Source: Candidatus Shapirobacteria bacterium (GTDB lineage Bacteria; Patescibacteriota; Microgenomatia; UBA12405). Taken from it: a stretch of 6,226 bases of DNA. The stretch is taken from the NCBI GenBank assembly GCA_023245435.1, contig JAHFKH010000036.1, forward strand, positions 1-6,226, in the 5' to 3' direction. Positions within the stretch are counted from its first letter, which is position 1. Each line of letters starts with the position of its first letter. The position numbers were made by a program, and so were the translations under genes. Below are positions 1 to 5,937 of the stretch, in pieces. The notes under the pieces were generated by a model, which did no database searches, had not been told where the DNA came from, and saw only the letters and a list, made by a program, of their open reading frames with translations.

Positions 1-1150
1 CATCACTTTCGGCTAATTTTATTGAAGACAACTCTTTTTCTTCAATTTTTATTTTTTCGTCTATGAAAAAATTTAAATTACCCACCATTATATTTTTATT
101 TCTCCATTCTATTTTCATTCCTCTACCCGAAAGTTCTTCAAACTTTTCTGGTATTTCATAATCAATATTTAATTTATGTGCATAATCAACCACCGCTTTT
201 GCCATCGGATGATCGGACATCGACTCGGCCATAACTGCCATTTTTACCAAATTTTCCTCCGTCCCCTTAAAACAAAAAATATGATTTACTTTTATTTTTC
301 CCTTCGTTAACGTTCCAGTTTTATCAACTATTAATGTTTTACATCTAGCCAATGTTTCCAAATAATTTCCACCTTTAATTATTATTCCCCGCTTTGCCCC
401 TCTCGCTATTGCCGCCCAAAACGCCAGAGGAACGGCAACTGCAATATCATCAGCGCAAGTAACTAGCAACAACGATAAGACTAACGAAATATTTTTTGTT
501 AAAACAAAAACAAATATTGCCACAAGTAAAGTAATTAAAATATATCTTGATGCAAATTTTTCCACCAAAGTTTCTATTGTATTTTTACCCGACGAAGCTT
601 GTTCCATTAAGGTAATTAATTTTTCAAAAGTAGTATCTTTCCCCAATTTTGTAACTTTAACTAACAATGATCCAGACATATTTAGCGTTGAACTTAACAC
701 CATATCACCAACTTTTTTTTCAATCGGAATCGATTCACCCGTCAAAGACGATTGGTCAACACTGGCTGCTCCTGACACCACTTTTCCATCTACTGGAATT
801 CTCTCGCCGGCATCAATTATTACCAAATCATTTAATTTAATATCTTTAATATCAATAGTTTTAATTTGATTGTTTTCTTTTATTTTTACAATTGATGGGC
901 GTAATTTAAATAAACTTTTTATGGTTTTTTTTGCCTTATTTTCGGTATACATTCCAAAAACAATGGCACAATTTATCATCAAATTGATAAATACTACAGA
1001 TGTCCATTCATGTTGGATTAATGAAACTATTAGGGCCACTGTCGCCAACAAATCAACTGTAATTTTATGATTAATAATAGCTTTTATGGTCCGATATACC
1101 ACCGGCACCGTCCTCAAAATCCCAATTACCATTAGTAATGTACTCACCAC
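1..1150 (-). CDS. P1B-like (heavy-metal-type) P-type ATPase, C-terminus cut by window edge
   Basis: This is a membrane cation pump that couples ATP hydrolysis to ion transport. The gene is open at the left edge; about 383 codons are visible from the GTG at 1150. Numbering from the in-frame ATG at 1132, I see two membrane segments (about 25-62), then the actuator domain with the dephosphorylation loop SLTGES (129-134). Next come a membrane pair (about 197-240) and the phosphorylation motif DKTGTLTKG with Asp270. The nucleotide-binding domain has the P1B-typical SDHP (306-309) and GRG (336-338). The membrane ion-site motif, normally CPC-ALGLATPLA, reads CADDIAVAVPLA (226-237), so the CPx signature is missing. 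The N-terminus is short: there is no metal-binding domain and at least one of the two leading P1B helices is absent. An in-frame TGA at 1160-1162 blocks any extension, so GTG 1150, GTG 1147 or ATG 1132 must be the start. The ion is unknown. The family call is firm; P1B subgroup and substrate are not. Confidence 0.93.
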   Translation of the reverse strand, partial: MVSTLLMVIGILRTVPVVYRTIKAIINHKITVDLLATVALIVSLIQHEWTSVVFINLMINCAIVFGMYTENKAKKTIKSLFKLRPSIVKIKENNQIKTIDIKDIKLNDLVIIDAGERIPVDGKVVSGAASVDQSSLTGESIPIEKKVGDMVLSSTLNMSGSLLVKVTKLGKDTTFEKLITLMEQASSGKNTIETLVEKFASRYILITLLVAIFVFVLTKNISLVLSLLLVTCADDIAVAVPLAFWAAIARGAKRGIIIKGGNYLETLARCKTLIVDKTGTLTKGKIKVNHIFCFKGTEENLVKMAVMAESMSDHPMAKAVVDYAHKLNIDYEIPEKFEELSGRGMKIEWRNKNIMVGNLNFFIDEKIKIEEKELSSIKLAESD

Positions 1151-1159
1151 AAAATGATA
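1145..1159 (-). promoter_or_regulatory. Possible leaderless -10 element for the P-type ATPase
   Basis: On the minus strand, TATCAT (1159-1154) is followed by six bases and then GTG (1147-1145). This is the same -10-to-start spacing as the TATACT elements of the plus-strand genes. Because the repeat core is nearly symmetric, a second candidate, TATAAC, occurs slightly further upstream. There is no clear -35 element. This is a weak call from a short motif in AT-rich DNA. Confidence 0.25.
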
Positions 1160-1179
1160 TCAGTTATACTAAATATATG
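1159..1179 (+). repeat. 21-bp direct repeat, copy 1 (promoter/start of the esterase)
   Basis: This copy is identical over 21 bases to 2438-2458. The core reads cagttatactaaatat and the copy ends with the ATG of the esterase. Identity stops abruptly on both sides (t/g before, g/a after). The two copies bracket the esterase gene exactly, from promoter to promoter, 1,279 bp apart start to start. Confidence 0.95.
1165..1177 (+). promoter_or_regulatory. Putative leaderless promoter of the esterase gene
   Basis: TATACT at 1165-1170 is a near-consensus sigma-70-type -10 hexamer. It is followed by six bases and then the ATG at 1177, which puts the expected transcription start at or within a base of the A of ATG. 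There is no Shine-Dalgarno sequence, and no good TTGACA-like -35 at 16-18 bp. The exact copy at the next gene supports a functional role. Known biology: leaderless mRNAs with a TANNNT box about 7 bases upstream of ATG are common in some bacterial phyla. Use here is inference. Confidence 0.55.
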
Positions 1180-2451
1180 GTTAAAGCAGTTATTTTTGCG
1201 ACATTATTTGTGACATTACTAGTTTTTATAAACAGTTGGTTAATAAAAAAACCTACTTCACTGCCCTCTCGCGCTAGTCAAACCAGTGAAATTACCACAA
1301 CCACCAACATTATCTATCGCCAAATTGATAATCAAGATTTGCAACTTGATTTATTTCAACCCCCTGACAATAATTCTAGCAATCATCCAGCTATTATTTG
1401 GATACACTCCGGTGGATTTTACACTGGCAAAAAAGAAGACATCAATGGTTTAGCCGCTGAATTTGCCAAACGTGGTTTTGTTTCTACTTCAATTAATTAT
1501 CGATTAACTAATACAGACTATCTCACCAAAGATTTCAATCTGAGTCAAATAAAAAAGACTCCCGCGATTATTAATGCCCAAGACGATGCCACTGCTGCCG
1601 TCGTTTGGTTAAAAAATAATGCTACTTTATATCACGTTGACCCCAATCAAATATTTGTTGCTGGTGGATCGGCTGGAGCTATTACCGCCCTACTTGTGGG
1701 TTATAACCAAGAATCAGTAAAAATTGCCGGTGTCATTGCCATTATGGGAGTCGCCGATCCCACTATGGTAAAAGTCGGTGGTCCGCCCGTCATTATGTTT
1801 AATGGTGGTCTTGATACTTTAATTAAGCCCGAATGGGTCAATTTATTTCAAAAACAAATTGAAGATAAAAATATTGCCCACGAATTTTATTGGTATCCCA
1901 ATGCCAATCATGGACAAGTTCCACTAGAAGATCAAATTAATAAAACTAATTTATTTTTAAATAAATATTTAAAACAAAACTCGGTTTTAAATTATCAAAT
2001 TTCTTTTACTGGGGTAAAACCCAACAATTCTCAATGTGCTGTCAATTGGCCATTACAATTTACGGTGTTGTCCAACGGTCAAAGTCAAACTTACTCCAAT
2101 ATTATTCCCCAAACATCAGCCATTATAAATAATCAACTAGTTTTTAGTGGCAGTTTAAATTTAATTAACTTTAATCAATCGACCAACATCACCACTTTTA
2201 TCAAAGGTCCAAAACATTTACAAATTAAATATGATACAAGCCATAACCTTTTCATTCCTGGTGATATCAACGATGACAATATAATTAATGGCATCGATTT
2301 TGCCTACATCAAATCAAAATCTTTAATTCATGAAACTGTTGAAAGTGGTGGTTATTTGACAGCTGATTTAGATGGAAATTGTCAAGTAAATTCTAATGAT
2401 GTCAACTTAGCCAAGTTTGCTCTACAAGATCGCCAAGATCAGTTATACTAA
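1177..2451 (+). CDS. Membrane-anchored or secreted alpha/beta-hydrolase esterase with C-terminal dockerin
   Basis: A 424-residue extracellular carboxylesterase-like enzyme; the exact ester is unknown, and plant-polymer acetyl or feruloyl esters are only a possibility. Residues 4-22 form a hydrophobic signal or anchor helix after Lys3. Residues about 45-267 are an alpha/beta-hydrolase with oxyanion motif HSGGF (77-81), nucleophile GGSAG (Ser165), acid GGLD (Asp213) and base NANHG (His245), so the triad looks complete. Residues about 272-352 look like a beta-sandwich module ending in IKGPKHLQ. Residues 361-414 are a type-I-like dockerin with two Ca-binding loops: Asp363, Asn365, Asp367, Asp374 and Asp397, Asp399, Asn401, Asp408. 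I chose ATG 1177 over the in-frame ATG 1138 because the -10 box lies between them, the longer form would overlap the ATPase start, and the same junction occurs at the next gene. The stop is four bases before the next ATG. Confidence 0.9.
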   Translation: MVKAVIFATLFVTLLVFINSWLIKKPTSLPSRASQTSEITTTTNIIYRQIDNQDLQLDLFQPPDNNSSNHPAIIWIHSGGFYTGKKEDINGLAAEFAKRGFVSTSINYRLTNTDYLTKDFNLSQIKKTPAIINAQDDATAAVVWLKNNATLYHVDPNQIFVAGGSAGAITALLVGYNQESVKIAGVIAIMGVADPTMVKVGGPPVIMFNGGLDTLIKPEWVNLFQKQIEDKNIAHEFYWYPNANHGQVPLEDQINKTNLFLNKYLKQNSVLNYQISFTGVKPNNSQCAVNWPLQFTVLSNGQSQTYSNIIPQTSAIINNQLVFSGSLNLINFNQSTNITTFIKGPKHLQIKYDTSHNLFIPGDINDDNIINGIDFAYIKSKSLIHETVESGGYLTADLDGNCQVNSNDVNLAKFALQDRQDQLY

Positions 2452-2458
2452 ATATATG
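2438..2458 (+). repeat. 21-bp direct repeat, copy 2 (end of esterase / start of PAS protein)
   Basis: A perfect copy of 1159-1179. Here the repeat also encodes the last residues of the esterase (QLY) and its TAA, before ending in the ATG of the sensor gene. A sequence serving as both coding end and promoter suggests a duplication that was fixed, or a small recombination event, rather than chance. Confidence 0.95.
2444..2456 (+). promoter_or_regulatory. Putative leaderless promoter of the PAS sensor gene
   Basis: TATACT (2444-2449) is followed by six bases and then ATG 2456, identical to the esterase arrangement. It lies over the esterase stop codon, so the sensor gene could be transcribed separately from the esterase as well as by read-through. 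No Shine-Dalgarno sequence and no convincing -35 are present. Function is inferred from motif and duplication. Confidence 0.5.
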
Positions 2459-3730
2459 AACATACCTTTCATTATTCTTTGTTTCCAAACCTTAATTTTA
2501 TGGATGGTCGTTGTGTTACTTCATCGTTTTAAAAATAAAATTACTCTTATTCCACTTTATTCTTTTATTGCTGTTTTAACTGTTTTAACTCACAATTTTA
2601 GTGATTTGGGTTTTTCCATTATTCTCAACCAGTGGTTCTTTTTAGTCGCCTCATTCTCTTTTTTCACCCCCTTAATGTTTGCTGTTCTGTTACTTTACCT
2701 GTTTGATGGACCAAAAGCGGCTCGCTCAGCTTTATGGGTAATCATTTTATCTTCAATTACCTATATTGTAATAGTTTTTTCAACCGGTCAAATTACCGAC
2801 ACATCCAAATGGGTAATTTTTAACTTTACTCGAATCACCTACTATTTTTGGTCATTATTAGCCATAATTGTAGACATTTTTTTTATGGCTATTTTTTGGG
2901 AGTTATTGTCAAAAATTAAATCGATTCCCCTGTTAATAAAAATATTTTTCATTTGTTTGGGCGTATTTTCACTTGATACTCTTATCTTTACCTCTGGTGT
3001 TTTTGCCACTTCAAATATGTATTTAACTATTCTCCAAGGCAATCTAATCACTCGTCTCGCCTTATCTTGTGTTAGTGCTATTTTTATCACCCTATCATTA
3101 AAATCTGACGGTTTTTCCGAAGAAAATCGCCAAAAACCACAAAATATTTGGGAAATATTAAACTTTCGCTCTGATCTTGAAATAAAAATCAAAACATTAG
3201 AAGAAGCCATCGCTATTCAAAAAACTCTCGAAGAAAAAATTAAAGAAAATCAAGAAACCTATGAATTAGCCATTACTGGCGCTGGTGCTGGTATTTGGGA
3301 CTGGAATACGGTTACCAATCAAATTTTTTGGTCCCCTAAATTTTGTCAACTCCTTCAATATTCTCCCGATGAAATTGAAGGTAATTTGGATGCATTCAAA
3401 AAAATTATTCACCCCGACGATAATATTAAAACTTTTGCAATTGTTGATAAATGTTTTGAAACTGGAAATCCATATGAAACCGAATATCGACTTAAAACCA
3501 AATCTGGTGAATATAGATGGTTTTTAGCCAACGGCATTGTTAAATTTGATTCCAACCATAAACCTGTTCGAATGGTCGGATCAATCATTGATATTAATAA
3601 TCGAAAGAAAGCAGAAATCACCTTACATGATAAAGTTGCGGAACTTACTCAACTAAATCAACTAATGGTCGACCGAGAAGTTAAAATGGTAAGCCTCAAA
3701 GAAGAACTTTCCAATCTTAAGAGAAAATAA
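2456..3730 (+). CDS. Multi-pass membrane protein with cytoplasmic PAS domain and coiled coil, no output domain
   Basis: A 424-residue putative sensor. Residues 4-215 contain about seven hydrophobic segments (roughly 4-22, 30-48, 57-80, 92-110, 124-147, 159-180, 190-215) with few charges; the run from about 30 to 110 faintly resembles VUT-type 7TM domains, which I cannot confirm. Residues about 232-270 are a charged coiled coil leading into a PAS_3-like fold at about 268-383. The PAS signatures are GAGAGIWDWN, FQCL-type helix F297-Y302, HPDD (319-322), the YRLKTKSGEYRW strand, and GSIIDINNRKKAE at the end. A second coiled coil (about 384-424) finishes the protein. No histidine kinase, GGDEF, receiver or DNA-binding domain follows, so signal output must go through a partner or dimerisation. 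ATG 2456 is preferred over ATG 2417, which lies inside the esterase gene and upstream of the -10 box. A co-transcribed role with the esterase is inferred only from the 4-bp gap. Confidence 0.85.
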   Translation: MNIPFIILCFQTLILWMVVVLLHRFKNKITLIPLYSFIAVLTVLTHNFSDLGFSIILNQWFFLVASFSFFTPLMFAVLLLYLFDGPKAARSALWVIILSSITYIVIVFSTGQITDTSKWVIFNFTRITYYFWSLLAIIVDIFFMAIFWELLSKIKSIPLLIKIFFICLGVFSLDTLIFTSGVFATSNMYLTILQGNLITRLALSCVSAIFITLSLKSDGFSEENRQKPQNIWEILNFRSDLEIKIKTLEEAIAIQKTLEEKIKENQETYELAITGAGAGIWDWNTVTNQIFWSPKFCQLLQYSPDEIEGNLDAFKKIIHPDDNIKTFAIVDKCFETGNPYETEYRLKTKSGEYRWFLANGIVKFDSNHKPVRMVGSIIDINNRKKAEITLHDKVAELTQLNQLMVDREVKMVSLKEELSNLKRK

Positions 3731-3757
3731 TAGTTTTCGTTCTATATATCCCGCCCA

Positions 3758-4654
3758 TCATAAATGTAATATTTTTTTCCACATATCAAGAGTAAATTGA
3801 TCAACCAACTCCAAAACATTTTTTTGAGGCTTAACAATTTGTTTCTCAGTTTGAGCCCCTAAAACCGGACTCTTCGAAAAAAAATTAAGTTGTGAAGTAT
3901 CAGATGAAATCAAGTTTTTTTGCATTTCTTCTTCTGTTTTATTAATTTTTTCCGAAAGAATAAGATATGACACTGATTTAATTTCGGTTAAAATATTTGT
4001 TCCATGTCCATCATTAGCCAAAATCATTGAACTTGGTAAAAAATCAATTTTAACCAAACCCGGAGTTAAACCTTTAAAATAAACTGTTCCAAAAAACCCA
4101 CGATCCGAACTGTAACCTGGATTTGGCAAACCACCTGTCAATCGTGCATAACCAATATCATTATTAATTTCTTTTTGAATAAACAAATTGGCAAAAGAAT
4201 CCTTGGTTGAAATTTCAACTACAAAAACTTTATCAGGGTTAAAAGACAAATCAGTTTGAACTACATTAATTGGAGTTTTAATTCCCACAATTTCAATTTT
4301 CATCGGAAAAATCTCACCCAAGCGATATTGATTTTGACTTGGAATTACAAAAGAAGCTGTTTTAGCCGTTGGAGGAAATCCCAAATAAAACAATAATCGA
4401 CTTTCACCATAAACCAACAAAACAGAAATAAACATAAACAAAAAAATTAACAACAAATTACGACCAAGCGAACAAACACACAATTCTCTCTCTGCCTCAG
4501 ATTTAAAATAACAATACAAACACGGAGTCCGCTTAGTTGGGCTAAACAACCACCAAATTGGATATATTACCGCTATAAAAATTCCAAAAATAGCTATAAT
4601 ATGGACTGAAATCCAGGCTATAAATGGAATTAAAAACAATATTATAATATTCAC
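3758..4654 (-). CDS. Membrane-anchored cohesin-domain protein
   Basis: A 298-residue protein that probably displays a dockerin-binding module outside the cell. Residues 3-36 are one long or two short membrane helices. Residues 45-61 hold CxxC and CxC (Cys45, 48, 59, 61), a small zinc-ribbon-like knuckle. Residues 65-83 form another helix. Residues about 102-235 fit a cohesin beta-sandwich: the opening strand and RLGEIF, then IEIVGI, the LSFNPDKV strand typical of cohesins, FFGTVYFKGLTPG, and IKSVSYLIL at the end. The rest (236-298) is polar, with a SPVLGAQ segment, and is of unknown function. The start is GTG at 4654-4652: the overlapping ATG reads straight into TGA, and the only upstream in-frame codons reach the previous gene's TAA 18 bases away. 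It is last in a four-gene surface operon, directly after a dockerin gene. No Shine-Dalgarno sequence is visible. The cohesin call is by fold pattern and motif memory. Confidence 0.82.
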   Translation of the reverse strand: MNIIILFLIPFIAWISVHIIAIFGIFIAVIYPIWWLFSPTKRTPCLYCYFKSEAERELCVCSLGRNLLLIFLFMFISVLLVYGESRLLFYLGFPPTAKTASFVIPSQNQYRLGEIFPMKIEIVGIKTPINVVQTDLSFNPDKVFVVEISTKDSFANLFIQKEINNDIGYARLTGGLPNPGYSSDRGFFGTVYFKGLTPGLVKIDFLPSSMILANDGHGTNILTEIKSVSYLILSEKINKTEEEMQKNLISSDTSQLNFFSKSPVLGAQTEKQIVKPQKNVLELVDQFTLDMWKKILHL

Positions 4655-4672
4655 ATTGTGATTTTTAACACT

Positions 4673-5281
4673 TTATTTATCTATATAATACAACAAAACT
4701 GAAAAATCGCTAACTCCACACTTTGAATCAAGATCAATGTCGCAAGCTTTATTATTACTTTTCCAATTATCCAACCAAGTTGTTACTGCAGAAACCAATT
4801 CAACCAATCGAATCCGACCATCGTTATCAAAATCATAACTTAACAATGTCGGCAACAAAATTGAAACTTTAGTCGGGGTCAAAACCGGGATTGTTATAGT
4901 CGGAGCAACAGTTGCAACAGCAGTTGGAATAGCCGTTGGAATAACTGTTGGGGTAACTGTTGGAGCAACAGTCGGAACAGAAGTTGGAGTAGCCGTAGGA
5001 AATAAAGTCGGTGTCGGAGTTCCCAAACAATTAATTGTTTCAAAATCACAAGCCGCATCACAATTTAATTGACCACTAGTTAAGCCCAAAGACTGACATG
5101 TTTTATAATTCAAATCGGTATTATCACAATCTTCGGGAAACTCAGATACCAAATCACCACAAACATTTAACCTAATACTAGAATTAACCGAAAAAAAATC
5201 CTCGGCTTTCGCAACTTTAGTTATTACAATTACCAAAACACAAATTATCCCAAAATAAATCAATTTCGATATGATTTTCAT
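4673..5281 (-). CDS. Secreted Cys-rich module, PT linker and dockerin protein
   Basis: A 202-residue exported protein with no catalytic domain. Residues 5-26 are a signal peptide or anchor ending in AKA. Residues 41-85 are a six-Cys module (Cys41, 52, 62, 74, 78, 85) of the type CGD...EDCD...TCQSLG...LNCDAACDF...C that recurs in secreted bacterial proteins, probably disulfide-bonded. Residues 88-137 are a Pro-Thr-rich linker. Residues 149-200 are a dockerin: loop 1 DFDNDGRIRLVE has Asp150, 152, 154 and Glu161, and loop 2 DIDLDSKCGVSD has Asp181, 183, 185 and Asp192. Cys180 and Cys188 flank loop 2 and could pair. Its ATG overlaps the upstream gene's stop by four bases (ATGA), implying translational coupling. 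The cohesin gene follows 18 bases later, so the product is a plausible local partner for it. Its role, perhaps an adaptor or a binding module, is inference. Confidence 0.85.
   Translation of the reverse strand: MKIISKLIYFGIICVLVIVITKVAKAEDFFSVNSSIRLNVCGDLVSEFPEDCDNTDLNYKTCQSLGLTSGQLNCDAACDFETINCLGTPTPTLFPTATPTSVPTVAPTVTPTVIPTAIPTAVATVAPTITIPVLTPTKVSILLPTLLSYDFDNDGRIRLVELVSAVTTWLDNWKSNNKACDIDLDSKCGVSDFSVLLYYIDK
4871..5020 (-). repeat. Degenerate PT-rich coding repeat (linker)
   Basis: About 50 codons encode imperfect PT-V/A/I-PT units (residues 88-137 of the dockerin protein). On the plus strand this appears as repeated gttgga/acagt words. Such Pro-Thr linkers separate modules in secreted polysaccharide-active proteins. 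Slippage between near-identical units could make length vary between strains. Confidence 0.8.
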
Positions 5282-5898
5282 TCATTCTGATTTTTTTTCT
5301 TGACCTCAATATTTATTTTAAAAAATCTTTTGATAAACAAAATTACTCCAAAGGTCAGTATTGTCGCCGCCAAAATATTGCTCCAGGGACTGTATTTTAA
5401 CCATAACGAAATTGTTCGATAATATAAACCTTCAAAGATATTTGATGGTAGCACTGTAAAATAAAGTTTTGACGCTGCAGCAATCGATACACTCATTGAT
5501 CCTGTTTCTGATTTTTTAACTGGGTGAGCTTCTACATAGGAAAAATAATTACCTGGTATAGTTTTTAACGGCAAATTAAGTGATACTGTCACAACCTGAA
5601 CCGCACCAGGAGTTAAATGAAATAGTTCTGGTTTAAAAACAAACCACTCTTTGGATGGTAATAACTCAGGTTGATTTTGATGATACGCAATTTCCAATGC
5701 ATAATCTGATTCTTCATCACCAGTGTTAATAACTGTAATTGCTGGCAATTGATAAATAACCCCAGACTTTAGCTTTTCATCAACCACAATTTTACCAGTA
5801 CCCACACCAACCCCAATTCTTGCTTCAGATTTAATCGGAAAAATAAAAAACAACAACACTAAAAACAACGATAAAAATAAAAATAATTTTTTATTCAT
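5278..5898 (-). CDS. DUF916 / WxL-interacting-protein-like membrane-anchored surface protein
   Basis: A 206-residue protein. Residues 1-26 are a signal peptide (basic MNKK, long Leu/Phe core, cut near SEA). Residues about 27-150 form an Ig-like beta-sandwich with the pattern seen in DUF916/WIP proteins: a GTGKIVVDEKLKSG opening, the strand ITVINTGDEESDYALEI, then FHLTPGAVQVVTVSL, IPGNYFSYVEAHP and a final SKLYFTVLP. Residues about 172-190 are a membrane helix followed by a basic tail (KRFFK...VKKK), so the domain faces outside. In Firmicutes, WIP proteins bind peptidoglycan and WxL surface proteins and share this topology; this one is shorter, lacking the second Ig domain. It overlaps the dockerin gene by four bases and follows the partial surface gene by 39 bp, all on one strand. 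No Shine-Dalgarno sequence is visible before ATG 5898. Similarity is by pattern, so family membership is moderate. Confidence 0.7.
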   Translation of the reverse strand: MNKKLFLFLSLFLVLLFFIFPIKSEARIGVGVGTGKIVVDEKLKSGVIYQLPAITVINTGDEESDYALEIAYHQNQPELLPSKEWFVFKPELFHLTPGAVQVVTVSLNLPLKTIPGNYFSYVEAHPVKKSETGSMSVSIAAASKLYFTVLPSNIFEGLYYRTISLWLKYSPWSNILAATILTFGVILFIKRFFKINIEVKKKNQNE

Positions 5899-5937
5899 CT
5901 AAGAAAATTTACCACACTTTTCTTTTTATTAATAGCA

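Noticed and set aside
870..1070. 66-residue plus-strand open frame inside the ATPase
   Set aside because: It lies antisense to the well-supported actuator and membrane part of the ATPase and shows no domain or start signal.
1138..1176. Longer esterase N-terminus starting at ATG 1138
   Set aside because: It would overlap the ATPase start and translate the -10 box. The resulting ISYTKYM peptide also appears before the PAS protein only because the DNA repeat is in the same frame there.
2417..2455. Longer PAS protein N-terminus starting at ATG 2417
   Set aside because: It lies inside the esterase dockerin coding region and before the promoter repeat; ATG 2456 begins directly with the hydrophobic helix.
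1159..2458. Esterase cassette as an insertion sequence or integron-type element
   Set aside because: There is no transposase, integrase or inverted terminal repeat; the 21-bp direct repeats end in start codons and are better explained as promoters.
2842..3621. Minus- and plus-strand open frames of 70-122 residues within the PAS gene
   Set aside because: They are shadows of the sensor gene, with no recognisable domain and no start context.
3721..3780. Possible terminator between the convergent genes
   Set aside because: The only inverted repeat, GAAAA/TTTTC at 3723-3738, is a five-pair AT stem overlapping the stop codon, and the T-run at 3772-3778 has no GC stem before it.
4871..5020. Repeat block considered as a CRISPR array or tandem repeat element
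   Set aside because: The units are short, imperfect, without spacers, and translate cleanly into a PT linker between two domains.
5899..5937. Internal promoter before the DUF916-like gene
   Set aside because: TAAATT lies seven bases before ATG 5898, but such a hexamer is expected by chance in this AT-rich DNA and it differs from the repeated TATACT module.
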